Shown piece by piece: positions 12,967 to 24,487 of a stretch of DNA of 64,000 nt. Origin of the DNA: Lepiota brunneoincarnata. Its lineage: Eukaryota; Basidiomycota; Agaricomycetes; Agaricales; Agaricaceae. Below the pieces are notes generated by a model. That model was not told the DNA's origin. It did not search any database and saw only the letters and a program-made list of their open reading frames with translations. The stretch lies in the NCBI GenBank assembly GCA_023014365.1, contig JAEBUN010000022.1:372001-436000 (forward strand), given 5' to 3'. Each line of letters begins with the position of its first letter. Position 1 is the stretch's first letter. A program made the translations under genes and the position numbers.

Positions 12967-14419
12967 ATGTCTAGCACACGCGTGGCATTCTCCTGGCCCC
13001 TCTACGGGCTACACCAAGGTCTTTCGGTCCTAGGATATGCCCTCCCACCGTCCTCCTACCGACCCCTACTATTCATACCCATTTCAATAATCAGCTACCA
13101 CCTTGTGTTCCGCTCAACGACGGGTGATATTGCCGATATCGGCGTAGGGGGCGCTATCATGACACAAGTGCTCTATGCATTTGACTACCTAGTTGTCACA
13201 AACGTCCAGAAGGAACTCCACCGCGTCCATGAAGCACCTGGACAGATATCCTCCGCTCCTCTGAAAACACGGCTCGCCTGGGCTTGGCATTTACACAATA
13301 GCCCACGCGGTGTTGGATGGGCACACGAACTGGCTCATATCCGCAAACCCTTGCCCTCCCACAGCACCCCTCCGAGCAGGAAAGCTTTCGTGTTTTCTCG
13401 CATATGCGCCGCTTGTGTTTGTGTGGCCGCACAACTCATATTTATGGTTGTTAACACCGCCAATCCGGCCCTTGTCCCAGGCGCACAACCACTGGTCGAA
13501 CAGCCATTTTACATTAGAGCACTCAGCGCCGCTGGAGTTGGCGTACCCGGAATTGCGCAAATAAATGTGATTCACTGCATAGCGAGCATCGTACTGGTTG
13601 GCACAGGCATCTCTCAGCCTGCCGACTGGCCGCCACTATTCGGTTCGCTCAAGAATATGTACTCAGTTCAAAATTTCTGGAGGTAAGCCGATCTCCGAAC
13701 CATTCATCCAGTTCGCAAGGAAACTAATTCTTGGCCGTCGCACCCTCAACTTATTTTTTTTTCCAATGCGATACTTATTACCCCTTGCAAAATTCTAATT
13801 TCAGAAATACCTGGCATCAACTTCTTCGCAGGGTAGGTTAACATCCCTACTTCTCCCCAACCCATTTTGTAGCCTATCATTTCGCGCATATCGGTCCTTG
13901 CGATAAGCACCATTCAAATATTTAACACCACCTAAAGCTCCGTCGCCCTCATGTCCCCCTCTCTTCAGAAATCCCTGAGCTAACCGCTTTTTTCTGTAGC
14001 CCCTCCTCGCAACCACAAACTTCTTCATTCACAAAGTTCTACGCATCCCACGATCAGCGGGACAACCCAGCCTCGCTCTTGGCCTCCTCAAACTCCATAT
14101 AGCCTTCTTCCTATCCGCACTGATACACCTAGGTGGAGAGTTCATGATGCTAGGCCACGGCGGGAGCGGCGCCTTCTACTTCTTCATCCTCCAACCCTGG
14201 GCGATAACTTTGGAAATTGCCATCCGGTACCTTGTCACCGGATCTCCACGGCCCCTTTCAGGTAATGCACACCCAAGTGTGGTATTACGCCTACTCGGCT
14301 ATGTATGGGTTGTAAGTTGGTTCGTCTTTACTGCGCCCTTCATCCAACAGCCGATGATCGAAGCCGGCCTATTTGTGATTCCCGTGGTCTGGATCGATGG
14401 GAAGATATTTGGCGCTTGA
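12967..14419 (+). CDS. Wax-synthase-domain (MBOAT_2) membrane acyltransferase
   Basis: Three exons: 12967-13682, 13805-13832 and 14000-14419, with canonical GT/AG borders and preserved frame. The protein is polytopic. Family marks are DIGVGGAIMTQVLYAFDYLV, the SPRGVGWAHE segment, DWPPLFGS before a short Trp/His exon (NTWHQLLRR), and a late span SALIHLGGEFMMLGHGGSG holding the His expected at the active site. This fungal group transfers acyl or acetyl groups from CoA to alcohols, often tailoring terpenoids (family knowledge); the substrate here is unknown. I chose ATG 12967 because the first membrane segment follows it and upstream codons in frame look non-coding. The 28-nt middle exon is typical for the family. 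It is next to monooxygenase copies, which fits a tailoring role (inference). Confidence 0.85.
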
Positions 14420-17400
14420 GGTCATCTGAGCGAGATTGATATTGGGGGCCAGGCGAGGATGGAAGCCCCTTTCCTTGTTGTCTGACAGGCGTGATACGTC
14501 TTGGGGGTTTGAATAGTGGTAGATATCAGGGAAGATGCCCTTGGGACTGAGTCTCGTTGTGGTTACCAACCGTTCTTACTGCCTTTTTTGTGACGTAGGC
14601 GTTCTTATGTTTTTGGCTTCGAGTTCTCCACGATGATGATGATGACAACTGTACCCTGACACTCGGGCGCTAGCGAAATTGAAGCTGTACAGTGAGGTGC
14701 TGTTAAGCCCTCGGGAACGTCGCATCCCCCCCGAGTTATGGAGTACGAGTTCTCCGTTCTCGAAATGCAAACCCAGAAAAAGAGGCTTTAAGGCCTTCTT
14801 CTGATCTCAGATAAACCTAGAACCCTCAGAACCCTCAGATGAAGTGATTCCGGCACGAAGTGGATTCGACGCCAGCACATAGTTATTATCTCCGGTCGAG
14901 GATTGAATAGTGAGTATCGAACCACTAGGGATTCATGTAACGATTCCGTCGGTCAATCATCGTAAGACCTAGCTGCAAAATCACCGGCCCAGTTCGATGA
15001 CTGTCCATGATACGGCATGATTAGTGGACCCACAGGGAAAAAAAAAGATACATGATGGACAACCAGTGACTTCTGGTGCGATGCATGAAAATGATGTTAT
15101 TACAAGACCGCTCTTTGATGGATTCCATCACCCATTTCGTGTATCTACAAAGTTGCCGCTAGTAATTAGCGTTAGCTACAGGCCATACATACGCGGGCAG
15201 TAGCTTGTTGATTCATTTTGACGAGGGCTACCCTCAAACCCCACCTAAGCTGTGCACACCACCGCTTTCGCGAATGAGATCTTGTAAGACCTGCCGAAAA
15301 TTGGAGCTCAATAACCGTCACCTAAGCTAGCGCATTGGTAGGGTTGACACCCAATACAATACAATATGTGCCCCAAGTAATAGCTCGACTGTCTAGACCG
15401 CAGCTGGATCATTTCTTCGGATCCGTCATTCCGAAGGTAGTGCGGGCATTCTCTCTATATGACTAACGCCCACACGTGCGCACAAATCGGATGCAACATC
15501 GAACACGAGGATCCCCCACGCCCCCTTCGCCGCACCACACGGCTAAACCAACCGCAATATCTAATTGCCCTTCCCCCCCGCCGCACCCCAACAACTTAGT
15601 GGTGACGTTCTCGTAATGCACCCCCAGAAAATGTTCTTCAGGGCGTGCCACAGCGGGCTATGTGGCCCTCAGGTGGCCGAGGGTTCTGGAACCTCGTGCG
15701 TGCTGTGTACGGATAACATTATTTTCCTTGAACATGTTCGCCGTTCCCTCTCCTAGGCTAGATTAGGGACTTCAGACGCACAAGAAGTGAACTGATCCTG
15801 TCAGTGGGAATTGTTTGCGATTTTAGAAACGGTCAGTCAGGTCCAAGGTAATGGGGAAGCATAGGGCCAGCTTCCAAAGTGTTTCATGCTGTAATTTTCA
15901 AGGCAGAAAAATAGGTGTAGTTGAGTCCATTCTATTCCCAAGAACCTGAAACACGAAGTGGTACGAACGTCATTAAATTGTCGCTTGAGCACACCATCAA
16001 TTGTCCACTTTGAGCTCGCGTGGATAACCAACTGTGTAAGTATGACATGCTTGCCGGTCTCAGCGTACAACCCCAAATTTCCACAAAAAAAAAAGAAGAG
16101 GGAATCCTTACACGCTGCAGACACGAACTTTAACGCCATAATTCGGAACATGTGGGCGCTATCCTCTCCCATTGCCTCTCGGGGCGGATCTGCCGCGGCT
16201 GTTCTGTGGATTTTCCCACTGCAAAAGTGGAACAATAAGGCCGCGAACTAGACATGTTACCCCCCACCGGACGGTCAGCACATGGATGACAAGAAGGCAG
16301 AACACAAAAGTGATGAGTTGTCAGATGATCTTCTCTTTAGCCACGGATCTTCGATGTGACATTTTCTCGAATTCGCCGTTGGGCCTGGAAGAATTCTGAC
16401 GTAATTTCTGGGCGAGACGAGGTTCCTCGACATACAAATCAAGGTGATATAATATCATAGGGTCCGAATTTATTCCAACTCTCGCTATTAGACTCTGGTC
16501 GGCGTCCGCTTCAACCACCTAAAATCTAGTTTGAAGACATCATCAGGTCCACAAGTATTTTAGTGGCACACTCAGTAAGCGTACCATGTATAACAGGGAT
16601 CCGCGACCTGCAACTCGTAAATCATTAATCCACTCCCTACCCCGCAATGTCCGAGGGGTAGTAACAGACTCATATGTATTCATGCCAGTGCTGCGGTGCC
16701 GATTGCATCGCCCAAGCGACATATACAATTACATACTTACCCAAAGAACCTTCCATCTACCCGACGCCACAGGAAAAAAAAAAACAAGGGACACAAATGT
16801 AGGATACCGTCATTGCAGCCACGACGGTTCCCATCAACAGGGGAACAGGCTCGAGGGTACGGCATGGGCTGTCAAGCAGGGGGGAGAGGTTGGATGTGCA
16901 GTAAGTAGGGTGTGTGGAAGAAAAATGATGAACAGCCAGGTGGGGCTAACAGGTGTTAAGACGTTGAATTGTCAAACGAGGGGGAGGAGACCCGGACTGC
17001 CAAGGAAGGGAAGGGTCACGACAGAACGAGTGGATGCAATCGTTGTCGGTCTTCCCTGTACAGTACAATGTGCTGACGTCTCGCATTCTTTTCTGTGTGG
17101 GAATTTTTGGGCTTGTTACATATTGCAGAAGCTACGGATGGGGATTTGTTGGACGGTTTGTCGTCACTTTTGACAAAGGCACCAGCTGACTGCTGTGGCT
17201 GAAGGCCCGAGGCTGTCCCTGAGACTTGTATTAGAGTAAATGCGCGGGATTTGCGGTGGTTTCGAGTCACCTGTTTGTCGGTCGCAGGGTATTAGCCACT
17301 CATAGTCACAATCTCCATGGAGGGGACGAGGAGTCGAGCTTATTGACTGTTAATAATTATATTAGAAAATTTCCCGACCAAAAAAGGAAACGCATGTTTA

Positions 17401-17528
17401 CATAATCACCAGGCCGACATTGCGAGGAGCCATCCAGTGCGCGTTGCAACGGTGTGTATTGGCTCTGTCTCGACCAGTTGCGTAGGCTCTCGTATTGTGT
17501 TGTCGCTTATGCTGATTATTTATTACAG
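14420..17528. other. 3.1-kb region without a supported gene
   Basis: No frame shows a recognisable domain. On the minus strand at 16518-16321 a stretch containing ADQSLIARVGINSDPMILYH, and another at about 16235-15837, have protein-like composition and could be exons of an unknown or decayed gene. I could not connect them with credible splice sites. The right end must hold the promoter and first exon of the CK2 beta gene, whose exon 1 I could not fix. Confidence 0.4.
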
Positions 17529-18650
17529 TGGAAGATATTTCTACTGGTTCTGATTCAGATTACTCCAGGTGAGGCTACCGTCTCATTCATGCTTGTGCTG
17601 TACATCGCCTGACAAGTTGGATTCTAGCTCGGTAATGCCGGTGTCTTCTATACGCGTAATCACGGGTTGGAACTGACCGGTTTTTGCAGTGGATTTCCTG
17701 GTTTCTTTCTTCCAAGGGCAACGAATACTTTTGCGAAGTCGATGAGGATTTCATCCTGGATCGGTTCAATCTTACGGGGCTGAACAACGAAGTAGCGAAT
17801 TACTCGCAGGCGCTTGACTTGATTACCGACAATCTGGGTGAGTGCGACTAGCAATTGAGTATGTTACCGGCTTACCATCACTTCGGATATCGCAGATGAT
17901 GAGATCCAGGAAGGTCTGCGAGGTTCACTGGACATCCAAGCACGGCTCCTCTATGGACTGATCCATGCGCGGTGGATTGTCACAGCACGCGGCCTCGCCA
18001 AAATGGTTCGTCAAGCTCCTTACTTGATTCTGGCCGTTAATCCCTCAGGATAAATCAGATCGAAAAATACAAAAGAGCAGATTTTGGTCGATGTCCGCGT
18101 GTACTCTGTCACTCTCAAGTCCTACTCCCAGTAGGCCTCACCGATATCCCTTACGAAAAGTCTGTCAAGCTCTACTGCGGCCGTTGTGAAGACCTCTACT
18201 CGCCCAAATCGTCGCGGCACGGGTCTATCGATGGCGCTTACTTTGGTACAACATTCCCGCACCTCCTTTTCCTCGTTTATCCCAACCTTATCCCACCAAA
18301 GAGCGGCCCAGCGGAATTGGGTGGGCCGGGTAACGCGCTGGGGACCAAGGATGCTACTGGGACGGAAGGAGGGAAGATCAGACGGAATCGTATGAGGGAG
18401 GAGCCTGAACCTGCAGAGGGTGGTGGGGAGCAGATCAACACTGCGGCTGCGGCAGCGAAGACGGAGAGGTACCGGCCCAAGATTTATGGGTTCCAGGTAC
18501 ACGAGATTGCGAAATTGCAGAGGTGGCAGGAGGCCGTGCGAGACCGGTGAGCTCAACTTGGAGATTTTTGAATAGGTAGTTGCAATTGCTGATTGGACCT
18601 ACAGCCAGGTTACGCGTCTGGAGGCGTTGGAAGAGGGTTCTCGGGTGTGA
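17529..18650 (+). CDS. CKB1: Casein kinase II regulatory (beta) subunit
   Basis: Regulatory subunit of the CK2 holoenzyme; it dimerises through a zinc finger and docks substrates. Exons: 17529-17568 ([12 protein letters not shown]), a 4-nt microexon 17628-17631, 17690-17837 ([20 protein letters not shown]), 17896-18005 ([20 protein letters not shown]), 18059-18546 and 18605-18650. The zinc ligands are visible as CPRVLC and, downstream, [23 protein letters not shown] is the dimer-interface region. The Glu/Asp-rich acidic loop follows FCEVDED as in the family. The C-terminal part is longer than in animals and contains an Ala/Glu-rich insert before [18 protein letters not shown]. The first codon is probably ATG split by an intron (A|TG at 17529), so exon 1 lies upstream and is not located. 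Only 217 bases separate this stop from the next gene on the same strand. Confidence 0.9.
17628..17631 (+). other. CKB1: Putative 4-nt microexon (CTCG) in CK2 beta
   Basis: The exon ending at 17568 is in phase 2, while the next, at 17690, must start in phase 0 to read WISWF. Direct joining puts it out of frame. A CTAG|CTCG|GTAATG arrangement supplies exactly 4 bases, giving Ser-Ser before Trp; CK2 beta proteins commonly have SWISWF here. The flanking introns would be 59 and 58 nt, the usual size in this window, whereas a single intron would be 121 nt. Confidence 0.55.
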
Positions 18651-18867
18651 AATGTGTATAGCGCATGTACATATGTTTATAATCTGTGTTTCCAGGGTTG
18701 TCCGGAACGGGGCGGCTATTTCCCGATAAGCGCATGTCGGTTGATCGCCACCTGCGACAATGTCCGACTGAGCCTCCAAAGGCTGCGATGCTCTTCGCCG
18801 CCAAAACACACATCGTCACCTTGTATTTCCTCAACATTTAACAACACAAGCACATACACTCTTTGCA

Positions 18868-21800
18868 ATGGCACCTGTTGCGGCCCCAGAGCCCATGAAT
18901 GCCACCTCCAGCCATTCCAAGGTCAGGGTCTCCGTCACCCTCGCCCACCCCAGCGCCGTCGCAGGTGCATATATCGCCGGAAAAATGGAGATGGAGTGCA
19001 AGACCGACAAGCTGGGCATTGGTATAATGATGGTTGAGCTTTTTGCTTTTGAGGGTGTGCTCTTCCTCGTTCTGCTCATTGTGTTTCTGGTCGCTGACAG
19101 TAGGCCAGAACTTGCCTCGCGCGATCACTCTGCGCGCATGACGTTTCTGCACAGTCGCCGTCTGTTCCAAGGACCCAATCTCCCGCCTTCCAATGCAGTC
19201 CAGGCGCACCCGCTTCCCGGGGATCCACCAATGCCAGAGGACTACTACAAGGCCCGTCGTGGCCACTCTACTTTCCTCTTTCGCATACCCCTGCCATCAA
19301 CGTGTCCCGCTTCCATCAATTTTGCATCAGGTCTAGCAAAAGTCCGGTATGAGGTTCGTGCAAGTGCAGGTGTATACTGGAAGGGCGAGAAGCAGCTCGT
19401 CACAGACAAACAAGAGCTCAATGTGCTCGAATCTTACGGGGAGGACTTTTCAAGAGCGGAACCCGAAGGTGTCATTGTAGGGGAGAATGGTAGGTTTTGG
19501 GTCCACGGAAAAGTCGTCGGTGGTATGATCGTTGCAGGCGAAAGTGCCTGTGTGGAGCTCCAAGTCAAGAACCACTCCAATCGCAAGGTTAGCGTCTGTG
19601 CTTCTCCAAGAGTCCCCGCTGTACCAATACCATCTGCAGAACACCAGTCTCATTCTATCACTCAACCGCACTCTTTTCCTCCCCGACGCTGGCAAAGCTT
19701 CCGCTCCTCTCCAACTTTCCGACACTATCATCACTGTTCCCTTCCGCGGCCCTGAATATATTTTACCACCCGGAGGGGAAGGCATCGCTAACCTCGTTTT
19801 TGATGTTCCTACACATGCAAGAAGCGTTCGAGGAGGCACTTTAGAAGACGATGAGTCTGAAACCCGGACTTCTGAGGCCCTCTTCGAGATCCGAGCCACC
19901 GTTGAGGTTAGGGTTACTATGGGTCTTGGAAAGTGCGTTGCTAACTTGGCGACGCCCGTTCTCGAGCCTAATTCTTCATTGTAGCAAGGATATAATACTC
20001 AGTATACCCGTGACTATTGTGCATCCCGACGCACTGCCTGAACTACCACCAGAGCCGCCCCAAGGACCACTATACCCACAATACACCTCGGCCCCTGGGG
20101 TGGTAGGTTTGTACGCCGCACCACCCGCACCAGCCCCATATCTCGACCCAACTCCGACTGCATATCAGCAGCTGCACACGCACGCACTAGTCCCCGTCCA
20201 AGCACCGTACATCGATCAACAGAACCAAGTTTGGCTTCCTCACCCAAACTCTGTACCTGTCTCACACACGCCTGTGCCATATCAGTATTACCCACCCCTA
20301 AATCAGCCCTACTACACCACCACCACACCACCTCACCCACAACAGCACCAGCAAGCCTCTCCTACCATGTACACTCCCCCCCGCCCTTCCAGCGCCGGTC
20401 CTATCACCCGCTACCACGAGCCTCTTATCTCCGGGCTCCCTGTACCTCTAACACATTATCCACGTCTCTTACCCTTACCGTCGAGTCCCAGCTCTGCGCT
20501 TAACATGGGTGCGGTGTCCTCTCCGAATGCGAATGAAGCGAGTCCGACACACGCCGAGAGGCAAGAAGGAAAGGGTGAGCGTGCGTCGAGGATTTCTGCG
20601 CACCTGCGGCTGAGTTCTGCTGTGAGAGGTAGAGGGAGGTCTGTTTCGCCTATGGGGCATCGGTTCTCTTTGCCTTTGCCTGATTCGGTGCCTGAAGGTG
20701 GTGGTGGTGGTAATGGTGTCCTGACGCTTCCTACTTTCAACTTGGGACAGCAGCTGCTGTATCAAGAGACTGGTATGGTGCACTCCCCGCGCCCGCAGCT
20801 GAGGCATAAGCAGTCGTTTACTGTCGACCCTGTGACGAATAATTCGTTGTCGAGGAGTGAGAATGTGGTTGAGTTGGAGAAGATGGCGGCGCGGGTGGAT
20901 GATCAAGGAAAGGATCTTTCAAGGGATTTACCACTGGCCAAGGACCCGTCGCCCGAGATTTTTCCCGTATCTCCAAAGACTCCTAAGAATCTGGGAACGA
21001 GGGAGATGAAGAATGAGCTCCCGCGTTCGCCGCCTAGGAAGACGAATATCTCGTCTCCGAAGCTTTCGTTGTCTCCTCAAGAATTGAATAAAACGCTGCC
21101 TGCGCCACCGCCAGTGACGAAACCACGGCACCTGAATAGCGATAACAAACTATCCCCCCCTTCAATCTACACCACACCCCTCGACTCGCTTTTTGCCAAT
21201 GCGCCAACGTCCTCAATACGACCCACCGAAAACCACAAGCCAGAGCACAAACAAAATGCCGCACGAGGCGATCATCAGGAAAATGCGATAGATGCTGCTA
21301 CTGCTATGGACATGGAAGTGATGGACATGGACCTAGATACCAACAACATCCTGTTATACCCCGTTCCACCCGACCAAACGCCACCCACACCGACGCTCGT
21401 CGCGTTTAAACGACCACCGAGGGCAGAGGGTGGGTTGGACGCGTTGGAGAGGCGGTTGTTGGCGGAAGTGGGGACGCGCAAGGTTGAGAAGGAGCGGAGG
21501 CCTGATGTTAGAGATGTGTTGGGGGGATCTGCGAGTCTTGGAGGAGCTATAGTGAGGGTTGGTGTTGAAGGGGGCAGGAGGCGGAAAGGAGGGTTGGCGG
21601 TGGTGGGTGAGGATGATGGGAGAATGGAAGGTGGGAGAGCGGCGCCGATTGATATACCTGCTACGAGTACCGCTACGAATGCGGATGGGAGTGCCAGCTC
21701 GGAGAGGTTGGATGATAGTGCTATCTCGAGCTTGACGTTACCGGATTGTGGAGACCCGCAGAGGAATTGGGAGGATAGGCGGGACGAGAGAGAGAGGGAT

Positions 21801-23689
21801 AGGGATCAAGACTCGGTTGATGGGAAGACCCACAAGGCGGGGAAGAGTCGTGGGCCGGGGAGTGTTGGTGGTGTCGGTGATGAGGAGCGCTATGCGGGCA
21901 GAGAAAGAGAGATGGGCGCCAAGAAGAGGAAAGAGAAGCCGCGGGGAAATGAAAGGACGAGGAAGTCAGCAAAGGGGAGGGTGGCTGCGTGGTTGGGTGG
22001 GATTGACCCGGATGTGCCTCCGCAAGAAGAGATCATACCGCCTAGCCCGAGTGTTGTCGCCCCGCCCCCACCGCCGTTTTCGGAATTGGATCATGTTTTG
22101 AGAGGCGCGGAAGTACGAGAGGAGGAAGGGAAGTTGTGGCCTGTGCCTGTTCCAGTGCCTGGAGATGGTACCTCGACAGGTTCTGGAATGATTCGGAGGG
22201 AAGAAGAAATAGCCGGTCAAGGCAAAGATGACGTTGATGCGTCGTCCGCATCGCCAAATCCACGCTTCGTCTGGCTTCGTTCCCATTGGCACGTTGAAAC
22301 GAGATACGGTGGCGATGACAACCTTACGCAGAGGAAATATTGCGCGCGAAATGACGGTCGTGGAAGAGGCGAGGAGGGTTGCGGCGTTGTGGGCTGAGCA
22401 GTTGCCTTCCAGCGCCCCTCCCCCTGGCACTGGTGCAGGCATCGGTGCAGAGCAAGACGAGAAACAACCACCATTAACGTCTTTGCACCCACTCATGGCG
22501 CAGCCCGTACCTAAACCGCAGACAATCAGGACAGATAGACGTGTGTCCCCTCCATCAGCTTCTTTGGATGTAGGGATCCGACGCCCGTTGAAAGGCCCCT
22601 GGTACATCCGCAGTTGGGAAAAATTTACTGACTGGCGCTTCTCTGGGCACTCCTGTTCCCGGTCAGCCTTTGGACTCGGGTTCTCATGCACATGTGGGCT
22701 TTGGATCGCTACCATCACCAACATCACCCACCTCAAATACCAGGATCACATCTGGTGCGGGTGCGAACGTCACGGGTGATGCTGGGAAGAACAAGAAATT
22801 TATACAACCATCGCCTCGACTTCCTGCGTTCCCGCCTCGGCCTCGTCAAGATCCTGAGGTCAAGTATGATGTGAGGTCTGCGAGGGGTGGAAGGGGAGGA
22901 AAGGTCACTGCAGTCGCATCATTGTGGGCTTCGGCCGTGGCAGCTGCTTCTGCCGCATCACAGGCTGAGCATCTTCCACCAGGAGGGCAGAAAAATAGTG
23001 GCAAAGCCGGCGGCGATCCGATGACGAGTACGAACACGGAAGCGATGATCAAGCAGAAACCGAAGACTATACCCACACTTATCAGACCAACATCGCCTTC
23101 GTCGACTTCGATCTTAACAGCCCCTCAGATCAATAAACTGCTGCCATCAGCCCCTTTATTAGTTCCCAAAAAGACGCCGACGACTCATCTTCGCCTGCCA
23201 CGAGTACATCTGCATCTGCAACAGGGCCCAAGACCCCGACTCCGGAGCCTAAACTTGTCGACCTCGCGGCTGCGAAGAAAGCGAAAGTGATACCGGTCGC
23301 AAAGTCGCCTTCTGTGCCGGCGCTGGTGTCCTCATCTTTGGCTACTCCGACATTGTCGTCTACTGCGTCGCTTGCTCGGCCGGTCGGCTGCCCCGGTGGT
23401 AAATGTGGGGAATGGTGGAGGTGGTGGTAACGCGAAACCGAGTCGGCCTATACTAGAGGGGAATGTGGGTACTAGTCAAGGAGTGGGACCGAAGGCGGGG
23501 ACGAGGGGAGGCGTTGTCAATTCGGCTCGTGTTGGTGTTGGCGGTAGTTCTGCAACTGCGATGGTCAAAACCGGTGGTAGTGCTGCGGATGGTAGTGATC
23601 GTGGTGTTAGGAGGCCTCCTCTACGAGAGATGGCGTTTGGTCAGGCGCGGCTTCGGGATCTAATTAAGAAGTACCAGGGTAATGGTTAG
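18868..23689 (+). CDS. Arrestin-domain protein with long disordered C-terminal tail
   Basis: Starts MAPVAAPEPMN. The arrestin-N fold follows (VRVSVTLAHPSAVAGAYIAG, then MVELFAFE|ELASRDHSA across an intron at about 19056-19105, and SGLAKVRYEVRASAGVYWKG). An intron at 19590-19639 joins VKNHSNRK to NTSLILSLNRTLFLPD. The arrestin-C part includes APLQLSDTIITVPFRGPEY and FDVPTHARSVRGGTLEDDES. A third intron (about 19932-19983) leads to DIILSIPVTIVHPDALPE. After this comes a Pro/Gln/Tyr-rich and then charged low-complexity tail with short conserved islands: AAWLGGIDPDVPPQEEI (near 22000), VRSARGGRGGKVTAVASLWA (near 22880) and FGQARLRDLIKKYQG at the end. Alpha-arrestins are ubiquitin-ligase adaptors or trafficking scaffolds (family knowledge). 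The tail changes frame near 22254, 22593, 23175 and 23384, each by one base at a short run and without an intron. These are probably consensus errors. Confidence 0.8.
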
Positions 23690-24487
23690 CTCTGTCCTTC
23701 TGTGTTTTGATCGGCGTGCGTGCTGGTGTCTTTTTTTTTCTTGCCTTTCGTATTCATATCTATCCCCACTACAATCCGCTCCAAGCCTTTTGTCTCTGCT
23801 TGCTGATATATTATTGATTGTATTGCAGACGTTTTTTTTTATCTGTTGTTTGCTTTTTGATCTTGTATTTCCCCTCTGTATCATTATAAAACTAACGAAG
23901 CTGTCCATGACCCATTTACGATTCCAATATATTGTTCTACTCGTAATGAACAGCTTTCTAATTTCTAACACGTACAGCCCCGAGGTATAATTAAGCCAAG
24001 ATCCGAACCAAAAGATATCCCCCTAATCATACATACAACACGAGGGACACCCAAAAAGGTTTAAACAGGGTCTACTAAAACAAGTAATAAAAAGCATAGT
24101 GTACACAGAAGTAAAGGAAGCATAAAAAGGTTATAAATAATATGAAACGGCCACCCGAGTCGGTAAAGCCAAGGGTATGACTGATATTGATGATTTGATA
24201 GGTAACATTATTATTAGTTGAAGGGGATGAAAAAAGGGTGAATGCGTCAGGTGGTTAAGTGTCTTTGATGGAATCAAGAAGTAATGAACCCGACATCGGG
24301 GCGGCGTGGAGTCATTGTTAAAAACAAAGGGGGAGAGAGAGAGAAGGGAAACGGTCTATACTTACACATGGGGTTGAAAAAGCCGGGAACACGGACATTA
24401 TGTAGGAAGGGAGTAAAGGGAAGGCCACACACACCACACATCAGACACCGGTTAGGGGCCCGTGAATCGCGCCCCCCACCCGCCCCA
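23690..24487. other. Intergenic, A/T-rich, between convergent genes
   Basis: The arrestin gene and the serine-rich gene converge here. The first half (23700-24270) is A/T-rich with T and A runs, as expected of 3' UTRs and polyadenylation regions. No coding signal was found. Confidence 0.5.

Noticed and set aside
15837..16518. Possible two-exon gene on the minus strand
   Set aside because: The two blocks look protein-like but I could not join them by plausible splice sites or recognise either, so they are mentioned only in the intergenic entry.
19851..22397. A single open frame of 848 codons
   Set aside because: Its first 50 residues are a wrong-frame reading of arrestin exons. The true protein enters this frame by splicing at about 19984 and leaves it near 22254.
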